Part shown: positions 52,801 through 64,000 of the stretch, one piece after another
How the letters are laid out: each line of letters opens with the position of its first letter
Numbering within the stretch: the first letter of the stretch is position 1
NCBI RefSeq assembly: GCF_051401765.1
Contig: NW_027480422.1
Coordinates: 19,300,001-19,364,000 of the forward strand
Direction: 5' to 3'
Length of the DNA stretch: 64,000 nucleotides
DNA from: Calliopsis andreniformis
Lineage: Eukaryota > Arthropoda > Insecta > Hymenoptera > Andrenidae
Made by a program: the position numbers and the translations under genes
The notes under the pieces: generated by a model
Database searches by the model: none
What the model saw: only the letters and a program-made list of their open reading frames with translations
What the model was told of the DNA's origin: nothing

Positions 52801-55800
52801 TCTACGTTCCGGGCAACCTCGGCTTGACTCTAGGGCGTTGCTGCACCAGATCGAATAGTTAGGGCCTTAGAAGTCAACCGCCGAAGCATAAAAGACAGTT
52901 TAGATACAACAGTTCTTCCATCCTATAACAGGAATAATTGCATCCAGTGTGATAGTAATGGCCATTTCTACATTGCGGGCAACCTAGCCTTCACTCTAGG
53001 GCGTTGCTCCACCAGATGGAATAGTTAGGGCCTTAGAAGTCAACGCCCGAAGCATAAAATACAATAAAAATACTACAGTTTTTCCAACGTATAACTGGAA
53101 TAATTGAAACCAGTGTGAAGCTAATGGCCATTTCTACGTTCCGGGCAACCTAGGCTTCACTCTAGGGCGTTGGTCCACCAGATCGAATAGTTAGGGCCTA
53201 TGAAGTCAACGCCAGAAGCATAAAATACAAAATAAATTCAACAGTTTTTCCATCGTATAAAACGAATAATTGCAACCAGTATGAAAGCTATGGTCATTTC
53301 TACGTTCCGGGCAACCTAGGCTTCACTCTAGGGCGTTGCTCAGCCATATCGAATAGCTACGGCCCTACAAGGCAACGCCATAACTATAAAATACAAAATA
53401 AATACAACAGTCTTTCCATCGTATAAAACGGATAATTGCAACCAGTCTGATAGTTATGGTCATTTCTACGTTCCGGGCAAGCTAGGCATCACCCTTGGGC
53501 GTTGCTCCACCAGATCGAATAGTTAGGGCCTAAGAAGTCAACGCCAGAAGCATAAAATACAATAAAAATACTACAGTTTTTCCAACGTATAACTGGAATA
53601 ACTGAAACCAGTGTGAAGCTAATGGCCATTTCTACGTTCCGGGCAACCTAGGCTTGACTCTAGGGCGTTGGTCCACCAGATCGAATAGTTAGGGCCTATG
53701 AAGTCAACGCCAGAAGCATAAAATACAATAAAAATACAACAGTTTTTCCATCGTATAAAATGAATAATTGCGATCAGTGTAAAGGTAATGGTCATTTCTA
53801 CGTTCCGGGCAACCTAGGCTTCACTCTAGGGCGTTGCTCCACCAGATCGGATAGATAGGGCCTAAGAAGTCAACGCCAGAAGCAGAAAATACAATAAAAA
53901 TGCAACCGTTTTACCATCCTATAAAATGAATAATTGCAATTTGTGTGAAAGTAATGGTCATTTCTACGTTCCGGGCAACCTAGGCTTCACTCTAGGGCGT
54001 TGCTCCACCAGATCGAATAGTTAGGTCCTAAGAAGTCAACGCCAGAAGCATAAAACACAATATAAATACAACAGCTGTTCCATCGTATAAAACGAATAAT
54101 TGCAACCAGTGTGAAAGTGACGGCCATTTCTTCGTTCAGGCATCCTAGATATAACTCTGAGTCGTTGCTCCTCCTAATCGAATAGTTAGGGCCTCAGAAG
54201 TCAACGCCAGAAGCATAAAACACAATATAAATACAACAGCTGCTCCATCGTATAAAACGAATAATTGCAACCAGTGTGAAAGTAATGGTCATTTCTACGT
54301 TCCGGGATACCTAGGCTTCACTCAAGGGCGTTGCTCCACCACATCTAACAGCTACGGCCTTAGAAGTCAACGCCAGAAGCATAAAATACAATACAAATAC
54401 AAGGGTTTCTCCATCGTATAAAATGAATTGTTGCAAACAGTGTGAAAAGAATGGTCATTTCTACGTTCAGGTCAACCTAGGCTTCACTCTAGGGCGTTGC
54501 TCCACCAGATCGAATAGTTAGGGCCTTAGAAGTCAAAGCCCGAAGCATAAAATTCAATAAAGATGCAACAGCTTTTCCATCGTATAACAGTAGTAATCGC
54601 AACCAGTGTGGAAGTGATGGTCATTTCTACGTTCCCGGCAACCTAGGCTTCACACTAGGGCGTTGCTCCACCAGATCGAATAGCTAGCGACTTAGAAGTC
54701 AACGCCAGAAGCTTAAAATACAATAAAAATCCAACAGCTTTTCCATCGTATAACAGGAATAATTGCAACCAGTGCGAAGGTAATGGTCATTTCTACGTTC
54801 CCGGCAACCTAGGCTTCACTCTAGGGCTTTGGTCCACCATATCGAATTGCTAGCGACATAGAGGTCAACACCAGAAGCATAAAATACAATAAAAATACAA
54901 CAGTTTTTCCAACGTCTAACTGGAATAATTGCAACCAGTGTGAAGGTAATGGTCATTTCAACGTTCCGGGCAACCTAGGCTTGACTCTAGGGCGTTGCAG
55001 CACCAGATCGAATAGTTAGGGCCTTAGAAGTCAACGCCCGAAGCATAAAATACAATAAAGACACAACAGGTTTTCCATCGCGTAACAGGAGTAATCGCAA
55101 CCAGTGTGAAGGTGATGGTCATTTCTACGTTCCGGGCAACCTAGGCTTCACTCTAGGGCGTTGTTCCTCCAGATCGAATTGTTAGGGCCTAAGAAGTCTA
55201 CGCCAGAGTCATAAAATACAAAACAAATACATAAGTTTTTCCATCGTATAAAACGAATAATTGCAACCGGTGTGAAAGTTATGGGTATTTCTATGTTCCG
55301 GGCAACCCAGGCTCCACTCTAGGGCGTTGCTCCACCAGATCGAATAGTTAGGGCCTCAGAAGTCAACGCCAGAAGCATAAAACACAATATAAATACAACA
55401 GTTTTTCCATCGTATAAAACGAATAATTGCAACCAGTATGAAAGTAATGGTCTCTTCTACGTTCCGGGATACCTAGGATTCACTCAAGGGCGTTGCTCCA
55501 CCACATCTAATAGCTACGGCCTTCGAAGTCAACGCCAGAAGCATAAAATACAATACAAATACAAGGGTTTCTCCATCGTATAAAATGAATAATTGCAAAC
55601 AGTGAGAAAGGGAGGGTCATTTCTACGTTCCGGGCAACCTATGCTTCGCTCTAGGTCGTTCCTCCACCAGATCGAATAGCTGGCGACTTAGAAGTCAACT
55701 CCAGAAGCATAAAATACAATAAAAATCCAACAGTTTTTGCATCGTATAACAGGAATAATTGCAACCAGTGTTAAGGTAATGGTCATTTCTACGTTCCGGG

Positions 55801-56213
55801 CTACCTAGGCTTCACTCTAGGGCTTTGGTCCACCATATCGAATTGCTAGCGACATAGAAGTCAACACCAGAAGCATAAAATACAATAAAAATAGTACAGT
55901 TTTTCCAACGTATAACTGGAATAATTGAAACCAGTGTGAAGCTAATGGCCATTTCTACGTTCCGGGCAACCTCGGCTTGACTCTAGGGCGTTGCTGCACC
56001 AGATCGAATAGTTAGGGCCTTAGAAGTCAACCGCCGAAGCATAAAAGACAGTTTAGATACAACAGTTCTTCCATCCTATAACAGGAATAATTGCATCCAG
56101 TGTGATAGTAATGGCCATTTCTACATTGCGGGCAACCTAGCCTTCACTCTAGGGCGTTGCTCCACCAGATGGAATAGTTAGGGCCTTAGAAGTCAACGCC
56201 CGAAGCATAAAAT
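49863..56213 (+). repeat. 7-mer and 19-mer HOR block
   Basis: A 7-monomer unit (1162 bp) is seen at 49863-51024 and 51025-52187, matched by gcataaaacac at 49899 and 51061 and gttcctccagatcg at 50848 and 52010. A third copy follows at 54177-55339. The second and third copies belong to a larger unit: 51025-53060 matches 54177-56213 at a shift of 3152-3153 bp (19 monomers). Breakpoints fall near gatcgaatag followed by ttagggcctcag (51025, 54177) and near caacgcccgaagc (53050). The copies are nearly identical. Confidence 0.85.
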
Positions 56214-57580
56214 ACAATAAAGATACCACAGTTTTTCCATCGCGTAACAGGAGTAATTGCAACCAGTGTGAAGGTAATGGTCATTTCTACGTTCTGGGCA
56301 ACCTAGGCTTCACTCTAGGGCGTTGGTCCACCAGATCGAATAGTCAGGGCCTATGAAGTCAACGCCAGAAGCATAAAATACAAAATAAATTCAACAGTTT
56401 TTCCATCGTATAAAACGAATAATTGCAACCAGTATGAAAGCTATGGTCATTTCTACATTCCGGGCAACCTAGGCTTCACTCTAGGGCGTTGCTCAGCCAT
56501 ATCGAATAGCTACGGCCCTACAAGACAACGCCATAACTATAAAATACAATATAAATACAACAGTCTTTCCATCGTATAAAACGGATAATTGCAACCAGTC
56601 TGATAGTTATGGTCATTTCTACGTTCCGGGCAAGCTAGGCATCACCCTTGGGCGTTGCTCCACCAGATCGAATAGTTAGGGCCTAAGAAGTCAACGCCAG
56701 AAGCATAAAATACAATAAAAATACTACAGTTTTTCCAACGTATAACTGGAATAATTGAAACCAGTGTGAAGCTAATGGCCATTTCTACGTTCCGGGCAAC
56801 CTAGGCTTCACTCTAGGGCGTTGCTCCACCAGATTGAATAGTTAGGGCCTTAGAAGTCAACGCCCGAAGCATAAAATACAATAAAAATACTACAGTTTTT
56901 CCAACGTATAACTGGAATAATTGAAACCAGTGTGAAGCTAATGGCCATTTCTACGTTCCGGGCAACCTAGGCTTCACTCTAGGGCGTTGGTCCACCAGAT
57001 CGAATAGTTAGGGCCTATGAAGTCAACGCCAGAAGCATAAAATACAAAATAAATTCAACAGTTTTTCCATCGTATAAAACGAATAATTGCAACCAGTATG
57101 AAAGCTATGGTCATTTCTACGTTCCGGGCAACCTAGGCTTCACTCTAGGGCGTTGCTCAGCCATATCGAATAGCTACGGCCCTACAAGGCAACGCCATAA
57201 CTATAAAATACAAAATAAATACAACAGTCTTTCCATCGTATAAAACGGATAATTGCAACCAGTCTGATAGTTATGGTCATTTCTACGTTCCGGGCAAGCT
57301 AGGCATCACCCTTGGGCGTTGCTCCACCAGATCGAATAGTTAGGGCCTAAGAAGTCAACGCCAGAAGCATAAAATACAATAAAAATACTACAGTTTTTCC
57401 AACGTATAACTGGAATAACTGAAACCAGTGTGAAGCTAATGGCCATTTCTACGTTCCGGGCAACCTAGGCTTGACTCTAGGGCGTTGGTCCACCAGATCG
57501 AATAGTTAGGGCCTATGAAGTCAACGCCAGAAGCATAAAATACAATAAAAATACAACAGTTTTTCCATCGTATAGAATGA
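53041..57580 (+). repeat. 23-monomer (3818-bp) shifted duplication
   Basis: Bases 53041-53760 match 56859-57570 at a shift of 3818 bp. The run includes aatactacagtttttccaac, the cgccataactata monomer (53376 and 57193), and ggaataactgaaacc. The shorter stretch 56710-56858 repeats the aatactacag monomer just before it. The right-hand copy leads directly into the 20-mer HOR at 57552. Confidence 0.8.
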
Positions 57581-60500
57581 ATAATTGCAACCAGTGTGCA
57601 AGTAATGGTCATTTGTACGTTCCGAGCAACCTAGATTTCGCTCTATGGCGTTGCTCCACCACATCGAAAAGTTAGGGCCTTAGAAGTCAATGCCAGAAGC
57701 ATAAAGTACAATATAAATACAACAGTTTTTTCATCGTATAAAAGGAATAATTGCAACAAGCCTGAAGGTAGTAGTCATTTCTACGTTTCGGGTAACCTAG
57801 GCTTCACTCTAGGGCGTTGTTACACCAGATCGATTACTTAGGGCCTAAGAAGTCAACGCCAGAAGCATAAAATATAATATAAATACAACAGCTTTTCCAT
57901 CGTATATAATGTATATTTGCAAACAGTGTGAAAGTAAAGGTCATTTCTACGTTCCGGGCAACCTAGGCTTAACTGTAGGGAGTCGCTCCAACAGATCGAA
58001 TAGTTAGGGCCTTAGAAGTCAACGCCCGAAGCATGAAATACAAATTAAATACAACAGCTTTTCCATCGTATATAATGTATATTTGCAAACAGTGTGAAAG
58101 TACTGGTCATTTCTACTTTCCGGGTAACCCAGGCTTCACTCTAGGGCGTTGCTCCACCAGATCGAATAGTTAGGGCCTAAGAAGTCAACGCCAGAAGCAT
58201 AAAATACAATATAAATACAACAGTGTTTCCCTTGTATAACAGGAATAATTGCAACCAATGTGAAAGCTATGGTCATTTCTACGTTCCGGGCAACCTAGGT
58301 ATCACACTAGGGCGTTGGTCCACCACATCGAACAGTTAGGGCCTTAGAAGTCAAGGCCAGAAGCATAAAATACAACCCAAGTACAACAGTTTTACCATCG
58401 TATATAACGTATATTTGCAAACAGTGTGAAAGTAAAGGTCATTTCTACGTTCCGGGCAACCTAGGCTTCACTCTGGGGCGTTGGTCCACCAGATCCAATA
58501 GCTAGGGCCTAAGAAGTCAACGCCAGGAGCACCAAATACAAAATAAATACAACAGTTTTTCCATCGTATAAAACGAATAATTGCAACCAGTATGAAAGCT
58601 ATGGTCATTTCTACGATCCGGGCAACCTAGGCTTCACTCTAGGGCGTTGCTCCACCAGATCGAATAGCTAGGGACGTAGAATTCAGCGCCAGAAGAATAA
58701 AATACATCATATGTACAACAGTTTTACCATCGTATAAAATGTATAATTGCAAGCAGTGTGAAGGTAATGGTCATTTCTACGTTCCGGGCATCCTAGGCTT
58801 CACTCTAGGGCGTTGCTCCACGAGATCGAATAGTTAGGGTATAAGAAGTCAACGCCAGAAGCATAAAATACAATATAAATACAACAGTGTTTCCCTTGTA
58901 TAACAGGAATAATTGCAGCCAGTGTGAAAGTAATGGTCATTTCTGCGTTCCGGGCAACCTAGGTTTTACTCTTGGGCGTTGCTCCACCACACCGAATAGC
59001 TACGGCCTTAGAAGTCAACTCCAGAAGCATAAAATACAATATAAATACAACAGCTTTTCCATCGTATATAATGTATATTTGCAAACAGTGTGAAAGTAAA
59101 GATCATTTCTACGTTCCGGGCACCCTAGGCTTCACTCTAGGGCGTTGTTGCACCAGATCGATTAGTTAGGGCCTAAGAAGTCAACGCCAGAAGCATAAAA
59201 TACAATATAAATACAACAGCTTTTCCATCGTATAACAGGAATAATTGCAACTACTGTGAAAGTAACGGACATTTCTACGTTCAGGACATCCTAGACTTAA
59301 CTCTGAGGCATTGCTCCACCAGATCGAAGAGTTAGGGCCCAAGAGGTCAACGCCGCAAGCATAAAATACATTATAAATACAGACGTTTTTACATTGTATA
59401 ACAGGAGTAATTGCAACCAGTGTGAAAGTAATGGTCATTTCTACGTTCCGGGCAACCTAGGCTTTTCTCTAGGGCGTTGTTCCACCAGATCGAATAGTTA
59501 GGGCATTAGAGGGCAACGCCGGAAACATAAAATACAGTATAAATACAGAAGTTTTTACTTTGTATAACAGGAATAATTGCAACCAGTGTGAAAGTGATGG
59601 TCATTTCTACGTTCTGGGCAACCTAGGCTTCACTCTAGGGCGTTGGTCAACCAGATCCAGTAGTTAGGGCCTCAGAAGTCAACGCCAGATGCACCAAATA
59701 CAAAATAAATAGAACAGTTATTCCATCGTATAAAACGAATATTTGCAACCAGTGTGAAGGTAATGGTCATTTCTACGTTCCGGGCACCCTAGGCTTCACT
59801 CTAGGCCGTTGCTCCACCACATCGTATAGCTACGGCCTTAGAAGTCAACGCCAGAAGCATAAAATACAATAAAAGCACAACAGTTTTTCCATCGTATAAA
59901 ATGAATAATTGCTACAGTGTGAAAGTAATGGGCATTTCTACGTTCCGGGCAACCTAGGCTCTACTCAAGGGCGTTGCTCCACCTGGTCGAATAGTTAGGG
60001 CAGTAGAAGTCAATGCCAGAAGCATAAAATACAATATAAATACAACAGATTTTCCATCGTATAACAGGAATAATTGCAACCAGAGTGAAGGTGATGGTCA
60101 TTTCTACTTTCCGGGCAACCTAGACTTTACTCAAGGGCGTTGCTCCACCAGATCGAATAGCTAGGGACTTAGAAGTCAACGCCAGAAGCATAAAATAGAA
60201 TAAAAGTACAACTGTTTTTCCATCGTATAAAACGAATAATTGCAACCAGTATGAATGTTGTGGTCATTTCTACGTTCCGGGCAATCTAGGCTTCACTCTA
60301 GGGCGTTGGTCCACCAGATCGAATAGTTAGGGCCTTAGAAGTCAACGGCCGAATCATGAAATACAAAATAAATAGAACAGTTTTTCCATTGTATAGAACG
60401 AATAACTGCAACCAGTGTGAAAGTACTTGTCTTTTCTACGTTCCGGGTAACCTAGGCTTCAGTCTAGGGCGGTGCTCCACCAGATCGAACAGTTAGGGCC

Positions 60501-60870
60501 TAAGAAGACAACGCCAGGAGCACCCAATACAAAATAAATACAACAGCTTTTCCATCGTATAAAACGAATAATTGCAACCAGTATGAAAGCTATGGTCATT
60601 TCTACGTTCCGGGCAACCTAGGTTTCACTCTAGGGCGTTGCTCAACCATATCGAATAGCTACGGCCCTAGAAGACAACGCCATAACTATAAAATACAATA
60701 TAAATACAACAGTCTTTCCATCGTATAAAACAGATAATTGCAACCAGTCTGATAGTTATGGTCATTTCTACGTTCCGGGCAAGCTAGGCTTCACCATAGG
60801 GCGTTGCACCACCAGATCGAATAGTTAGGGCCTAAGAAGTCAACGCCACAAGCATAAAATACGATATATG
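57552..60870 (+). repeat. 20-monomer HOR (3319 bp), copy 1
   Basis: The unit runs from tacaacagtttttccatcg at 57552 to the same motif at 60871, exactly 3319 bp or 20 monomers of 165.95 bp. It is marked by a linker class not seen elsewhere in bulk, cgtatataatgtatatttgc (about 57900, 58070, 59064, and the acgtatatttgc form at about 58410). It also contains the cgccataactata monomer shared with the 44-57 kb region. No gene is seen. Confidence 0.94.
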
Positions 60871-63800
60871 TACAACAGTTTTTCCATCGTATAGAATGAA
60901 TAATTGCAACCAGTGTGCAAGTAATGGTCATTTGTACGTTCCGAGCAACCTAGATTTCGCTCTATGGCGTTGCTCCACCACATCGAAAAGTTAGGGCCTT
61001 AGAAGTCAATGCCAGAAGCATAAAGTACAATATAAATACAACAGTTTTTTCATCGTATAAAAGGAATAATTGCAACAAGCCTGAAGGTAGTAGTCATTTC
61101 TACGTTTCGGGTAACCTAGGCTTCACTCTAGGGCGTTGTTACACCAGATCGATTACTTAGGGCCTAAGAAGTCAACGCCAGAAGCATAAAATATAATATA
61201 AATACAACAGCTTTTCCATCGTATATAATGTATATTTGCAAACAGTGTGAAAGTAAAGGTCATTTCTACGTTCCGGGCAACCTAGGCTTAACTGTAGGGA
61301 GTCGCTCCAACAGATCGAATAGTTAGGGCCTTAGAAGTCAACGCCCGAAGCATGAAATACAAATTAAATACAACAGCTTTTCCATCGTATATAATGTATA
61401 TTTGCAAACAGTGTGAAAGTACTGGTCATTTCTACTTTCCGGGTAACCCAGGCTTCACTCTAGGGCGTTGCTCCACCAGATCGAATAGTTAGGGCCTAAG
61501 AAGTCAACGCCAGAAGCATAAAATACAATATAAATACAACAGTGTTTCCCTTGTATAACAGGAATAATTGCAACCAATGTGAAAGCTATGGTCATTTCTA
61601 CGTTCCGGGCAACCTAGGTATCACACTAGGGCGTTGGTCCACCACATCGAACAGTTAGGGCCTTAGAAGTCAAGGCCAGAAGCATAAAATACAACCCAAG
61701 TACAACAGTTTTACCATCGTATATAACGTATATTTGCAAACAGTGTGAAAGTAAAGGTCATTTCTACGTTCCGGGCAACCTAGGCTTCACTCTGGGGCGT
61801 TGGTCCACCAGATCCAATAGCTAGGGCCTAAGAAGTCAACGCCAGGAGCACCAAATACAAAATAAATACAACAGTTTTTCCATCGTATAAAACGAATAAT
61901 TGCAACCAGTATGAAAGCTATGGTCATTTCTACGATCCGGGCAACCTAGGCTTCACTCTAGGGCGTTGCTCCACCAGATCGAATAGCTAGGGACGTAGAA
62001 TTCAGCGCCAGAAGAATAAAATACATCATATGTACAACAGTTTTACCATCGTATAAAATGTATAATTGCAAGCAGTGTGAAGGTAATGGTCATTTCTACG
62101 TTCCGGGCATCCTAGGCTTCACTCTAGGGCGTTGCTCCACGAGATCGAATAGTTAGGGTATAAGAAGTCAACGCCAGAAGCATAAAATACAATATAAATA
62201 CAACAGTGTTTCCCTTGTATAACAGGAATAATTGCAGCCAGTGTGAAAGTAATGGTCATTTCTGCGTTCCGGGCAACCTAGGTTTTACTCTTGGGCGTTG
62301 CTCCACCACACCGAATAGCTACGGCCTTAGAAGTCAACTCCAGAAGCATAAAATACAATATAAATACAACAGCTTTTCCATCGTATATAATGTATATTTG
62401 CAAACAGTGTGAAAGTAAAGATCATTTCTACGTTCCGGGCACCCTAGGCTTCACTCTAGGGCGTTGTTGCACCAGATCGATTAGTTAGGGCCTAAGAAGT
62501 CAACGCCAGAAGCATAAAATACAATATAAATACAACAGCTTTTCCATCGTATAACAGGAGTAATTGCAACTACTGTGAAAGTAACGGACATTTCTACGTT
62601 CAGGACATCCTAGACTTAACTCTGAGGCATTGCTCCACCAGATCGAAGAGTTAGGGCCCAAGAGGTCAACGCCGCAAGCATAAAATACATTATAAATACA
62701 GACGTTTTTACATTGTATAACAGGAGTAATTGCAACCAGTGTGAAAGTAATGGTCATTTCTACGTTCCGGGCAACCTAGGCTTTTCTCTAGGGCGTTGTT
62801 CCACCAGATCGAATAGTTAGGGCATTAGAGGGCAACGCCGGAAACATAAAATACAGTATAAATACAGAAGTTTTTACTTTGTATAACAGGAATAATTGCA
62901 ACCAGTGTGAAAGTGATGGTCATTTCTACGTTCTGGGCAACCTAGGCTTCACTCTAGGGCGTTGGTCAACCAGATCCAGTAGTTAGGGCCTCAGAAGTCA
63001 ACGCCAGATGCACCAAATACAAAATAAATAGAACAGTTATTCCATCGTATAAAACGAATATTTGCAACCAGTGTGAAGGTAATGGTCATTTCTACGTTCC
63101 GGGCACCCTAGGCTTCACTCTAGGCCGTTGCTCCACCACATCGTATAGCTACGGCCTTAGAAGTCAACGCCAGAAGCATAAAATACAATAAAAGCACAAC
63201 AGTTTTTCCATCGTATAAAATGAATAATTGCTACAGTGTGAAAGTAATGGGCATTTCTACGTTCCGGGCAACCTAGGCTCTACTCAAGGGCGTTGCTCCA
63301 CCTGGTCGAATAGTTAGGGCAGTAGAAGTCAATGCCAGAAGCATAAAATACAATATAAATACAACAGATTTTCCATCGTATAACAGGAATAATTGCAACC
63401 AGAGTGAAGGTGATGGTCATTTCTACTTTCCGGGCAACCTAGACTTTACTCAAGGGCGTTGCTCCACCAGATCGAATAGCTAGGGACTTAGAAGTCAACG
63501 CCAGAAGCATAAAATAGAATAAAAGTACAACTGTTTTTCCATCGTATAAAACGAATAATTGCAACCAGTATGAATGTTGTGGTCATTTCTACGTTCCGGG
63601 CAATCTAGGCTTCACTCTAGGGCGTTGGTCCACCAGATCGAATAGTTAGGGCCTTAGAAGTCAACGGCCGAATCATGAAATACAAAATAAATAGAACAGT
63701 TTTTCCATTGTATAGAACGAATAACTGCAACCAGTGTGAAAGTACTTGTCTTTTCTACGTTCCGGGTAACCTAGGCTTCAGTCTAGGGCGGTGCTCCACC

Positions 63801-64000
63801 AGATCGAACAGTTAGGGCCTAAGAAGACAACGCCAGGAGCACCCAATACAAAATAAATACAACAGCTTTTCCATCGTATAAAACGAATAATTGCAACCAG
63901 TATGAAAGCTATGGTCATTTCTACGTTCCGGGCAACCTAGGTTTCACCCTAGGGCGTTGCTCAACCATATCGAATAGCTACGGCCCTAGAAGACAACGCC
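60871..64000 (+). repeat. 20-monomer HOR (3319 bp), copy 2, cut by window end
   Basis: All landmarks of copy 1 recur 3319 bp downstream, for example the cgccataact motif at 60678 and 63997 and the gtgtttcccttgtataacag monomer at about 58890 and 62209. Differences are very few: ataacaggaataattg at about 59235 against ataacaggagtaattg at about 62554, and gtttcactctaggg at about 60622 against gtttcaccctaggg at about 63941. Some 3130 of the 3319 bp lie in the window, so the HOR may well continue. Confidence 0.93.

Larger units (their letters stand above)
1..64000 (+). repeat. ~166-bp tandem satellite array, about 385 monomers, head to tail
   Basis: The same unit recurs every 165-167 bp across the whole window with no break, no inversion and no foreign insert that I could find. 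Landmarks present in nearly every unit are ctacgttccgggcaacctag, agatcgaatag and gaagtcaacgcc, always in that order and orientation. The first ggcaacctag is at 45 and the last at 63931, a distance of 63886 bp, or 385 periods of 165.9 bp. Neighbouring monomers differ at many positions, whereas monomers many units apart can be almost identical, the mark of higher-order repeat structure. Length, tandem order and HORs fit a eukaryotic centromeric or pericentromeric satellite; that assignment is inferred, not seen. The monomer is not one I recognise. Both array edges lie outside the window. Confidence 0.98.

Noticed and set aside
3711..62757. Open reading frames of 60-94 codons on both strands, many with the same 85-codon minus-strand pattern
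   Set aside because: Each covers about one and a half monomers, and the same satellite core is read in two different frames within one ORF. As 166 leaves remainder 1 on division by 3, frames change each unit. Their recurrence follows HOR copies. No start context, domain or codon bias supports a protein.
1..64000. CRISPR array
   Set aside because: The period is 166 bp, the whole unit is conserved rather than repeat plus unique spacer, and no cas genes are present.
1..64000. tRNA, 5S rRNA or other RNA genes embedded in the monomer
   Set aside because: No internal pol III box pair such as ggttcgaatcc, no cloverleaf and no 5S-like sequence was seen in the repeat unit.
1..64000. Inverted segments within the array
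   Set aside because: Reverse-complement landmarks such as ggcgttgacttc or ctaggttgcccgg were not seen on the + strand; all monomers read in one direction.

Overview
The whole 64 kb window is one uninterrupted satellite-DNA array. A unit of about 166 bp is repeated head to tail on the + strand from the first base to the last, roughly 385 times; the anchor motif ggcaacctag at 45 and again at 63931 gives a mean period near 165.9 bp if 385 units lie between. I found no protein gene, RNA gene, transposon, microsatellite tract or strand switch, and neither edge of the array is reached. A nucleosome-sized monomer in long arrays with higher-order repeats (HORs) points to a eukaryotic centromere or pericentromere. 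I do not recognise the monomer, so I do not name the organism. A canonical CENP-B box is not present.

Each monomer has a conserved core at about 29-115 of the unit, with the motifs ctacgttccgggcaacctag, ctagggcgttgctccacc and agatcgaatag followed by gaagtcaacgcc. The rest is an A/T-rich tail and a hypervariable junction around cgtata/aataattgc. Within the core, most copies carry a short inverted repeat (CCTAG, 8 nt, CTAGG) and a weaker second one near TTAGGGCCTAA.

Layout. (1) 1-17697 is a 32-monomer, 5308-bp HOR: a long 7299-bp copy with 12 extra monomers, a standard copy (7300-12607), and most of a third copy (12608-17697). (2) 17698-26040 begins with a block of different monomers, then a tandem duplicate of 15088-18489 placed exactly 5308 bp downstream, then smaller 1- and 6-monomer rearrangements. 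(3) 26041-34900 is an older mosaic with 3-, 11-, 12- and 24-monomer spacings. (4) 34901-43215 is another subfamily with 12-, 18- and 19-monomer spacings and a very fresh 332-bp dimer array (38785-40444). (5) 43216-57551 is a further subfamily with 13-mer, 6-mer, 7-mer, 19-mer and 23-mer duplications. (6) 57552-64000 is a 20-monomer, 3319-bp HOR in two almost identical copies, the second cut by the window end.

The biology to be read here is array evolution: repeated unequal exchange and amplification, several local centres of recent homogenisation within 64 kb, and junctions that can often be placed to a few bases. All open reading frames on either strand are by-products of the repeat; because 166 is not a multiple of 3, the frame changes in every monomer and none can be a conserved protein gene.
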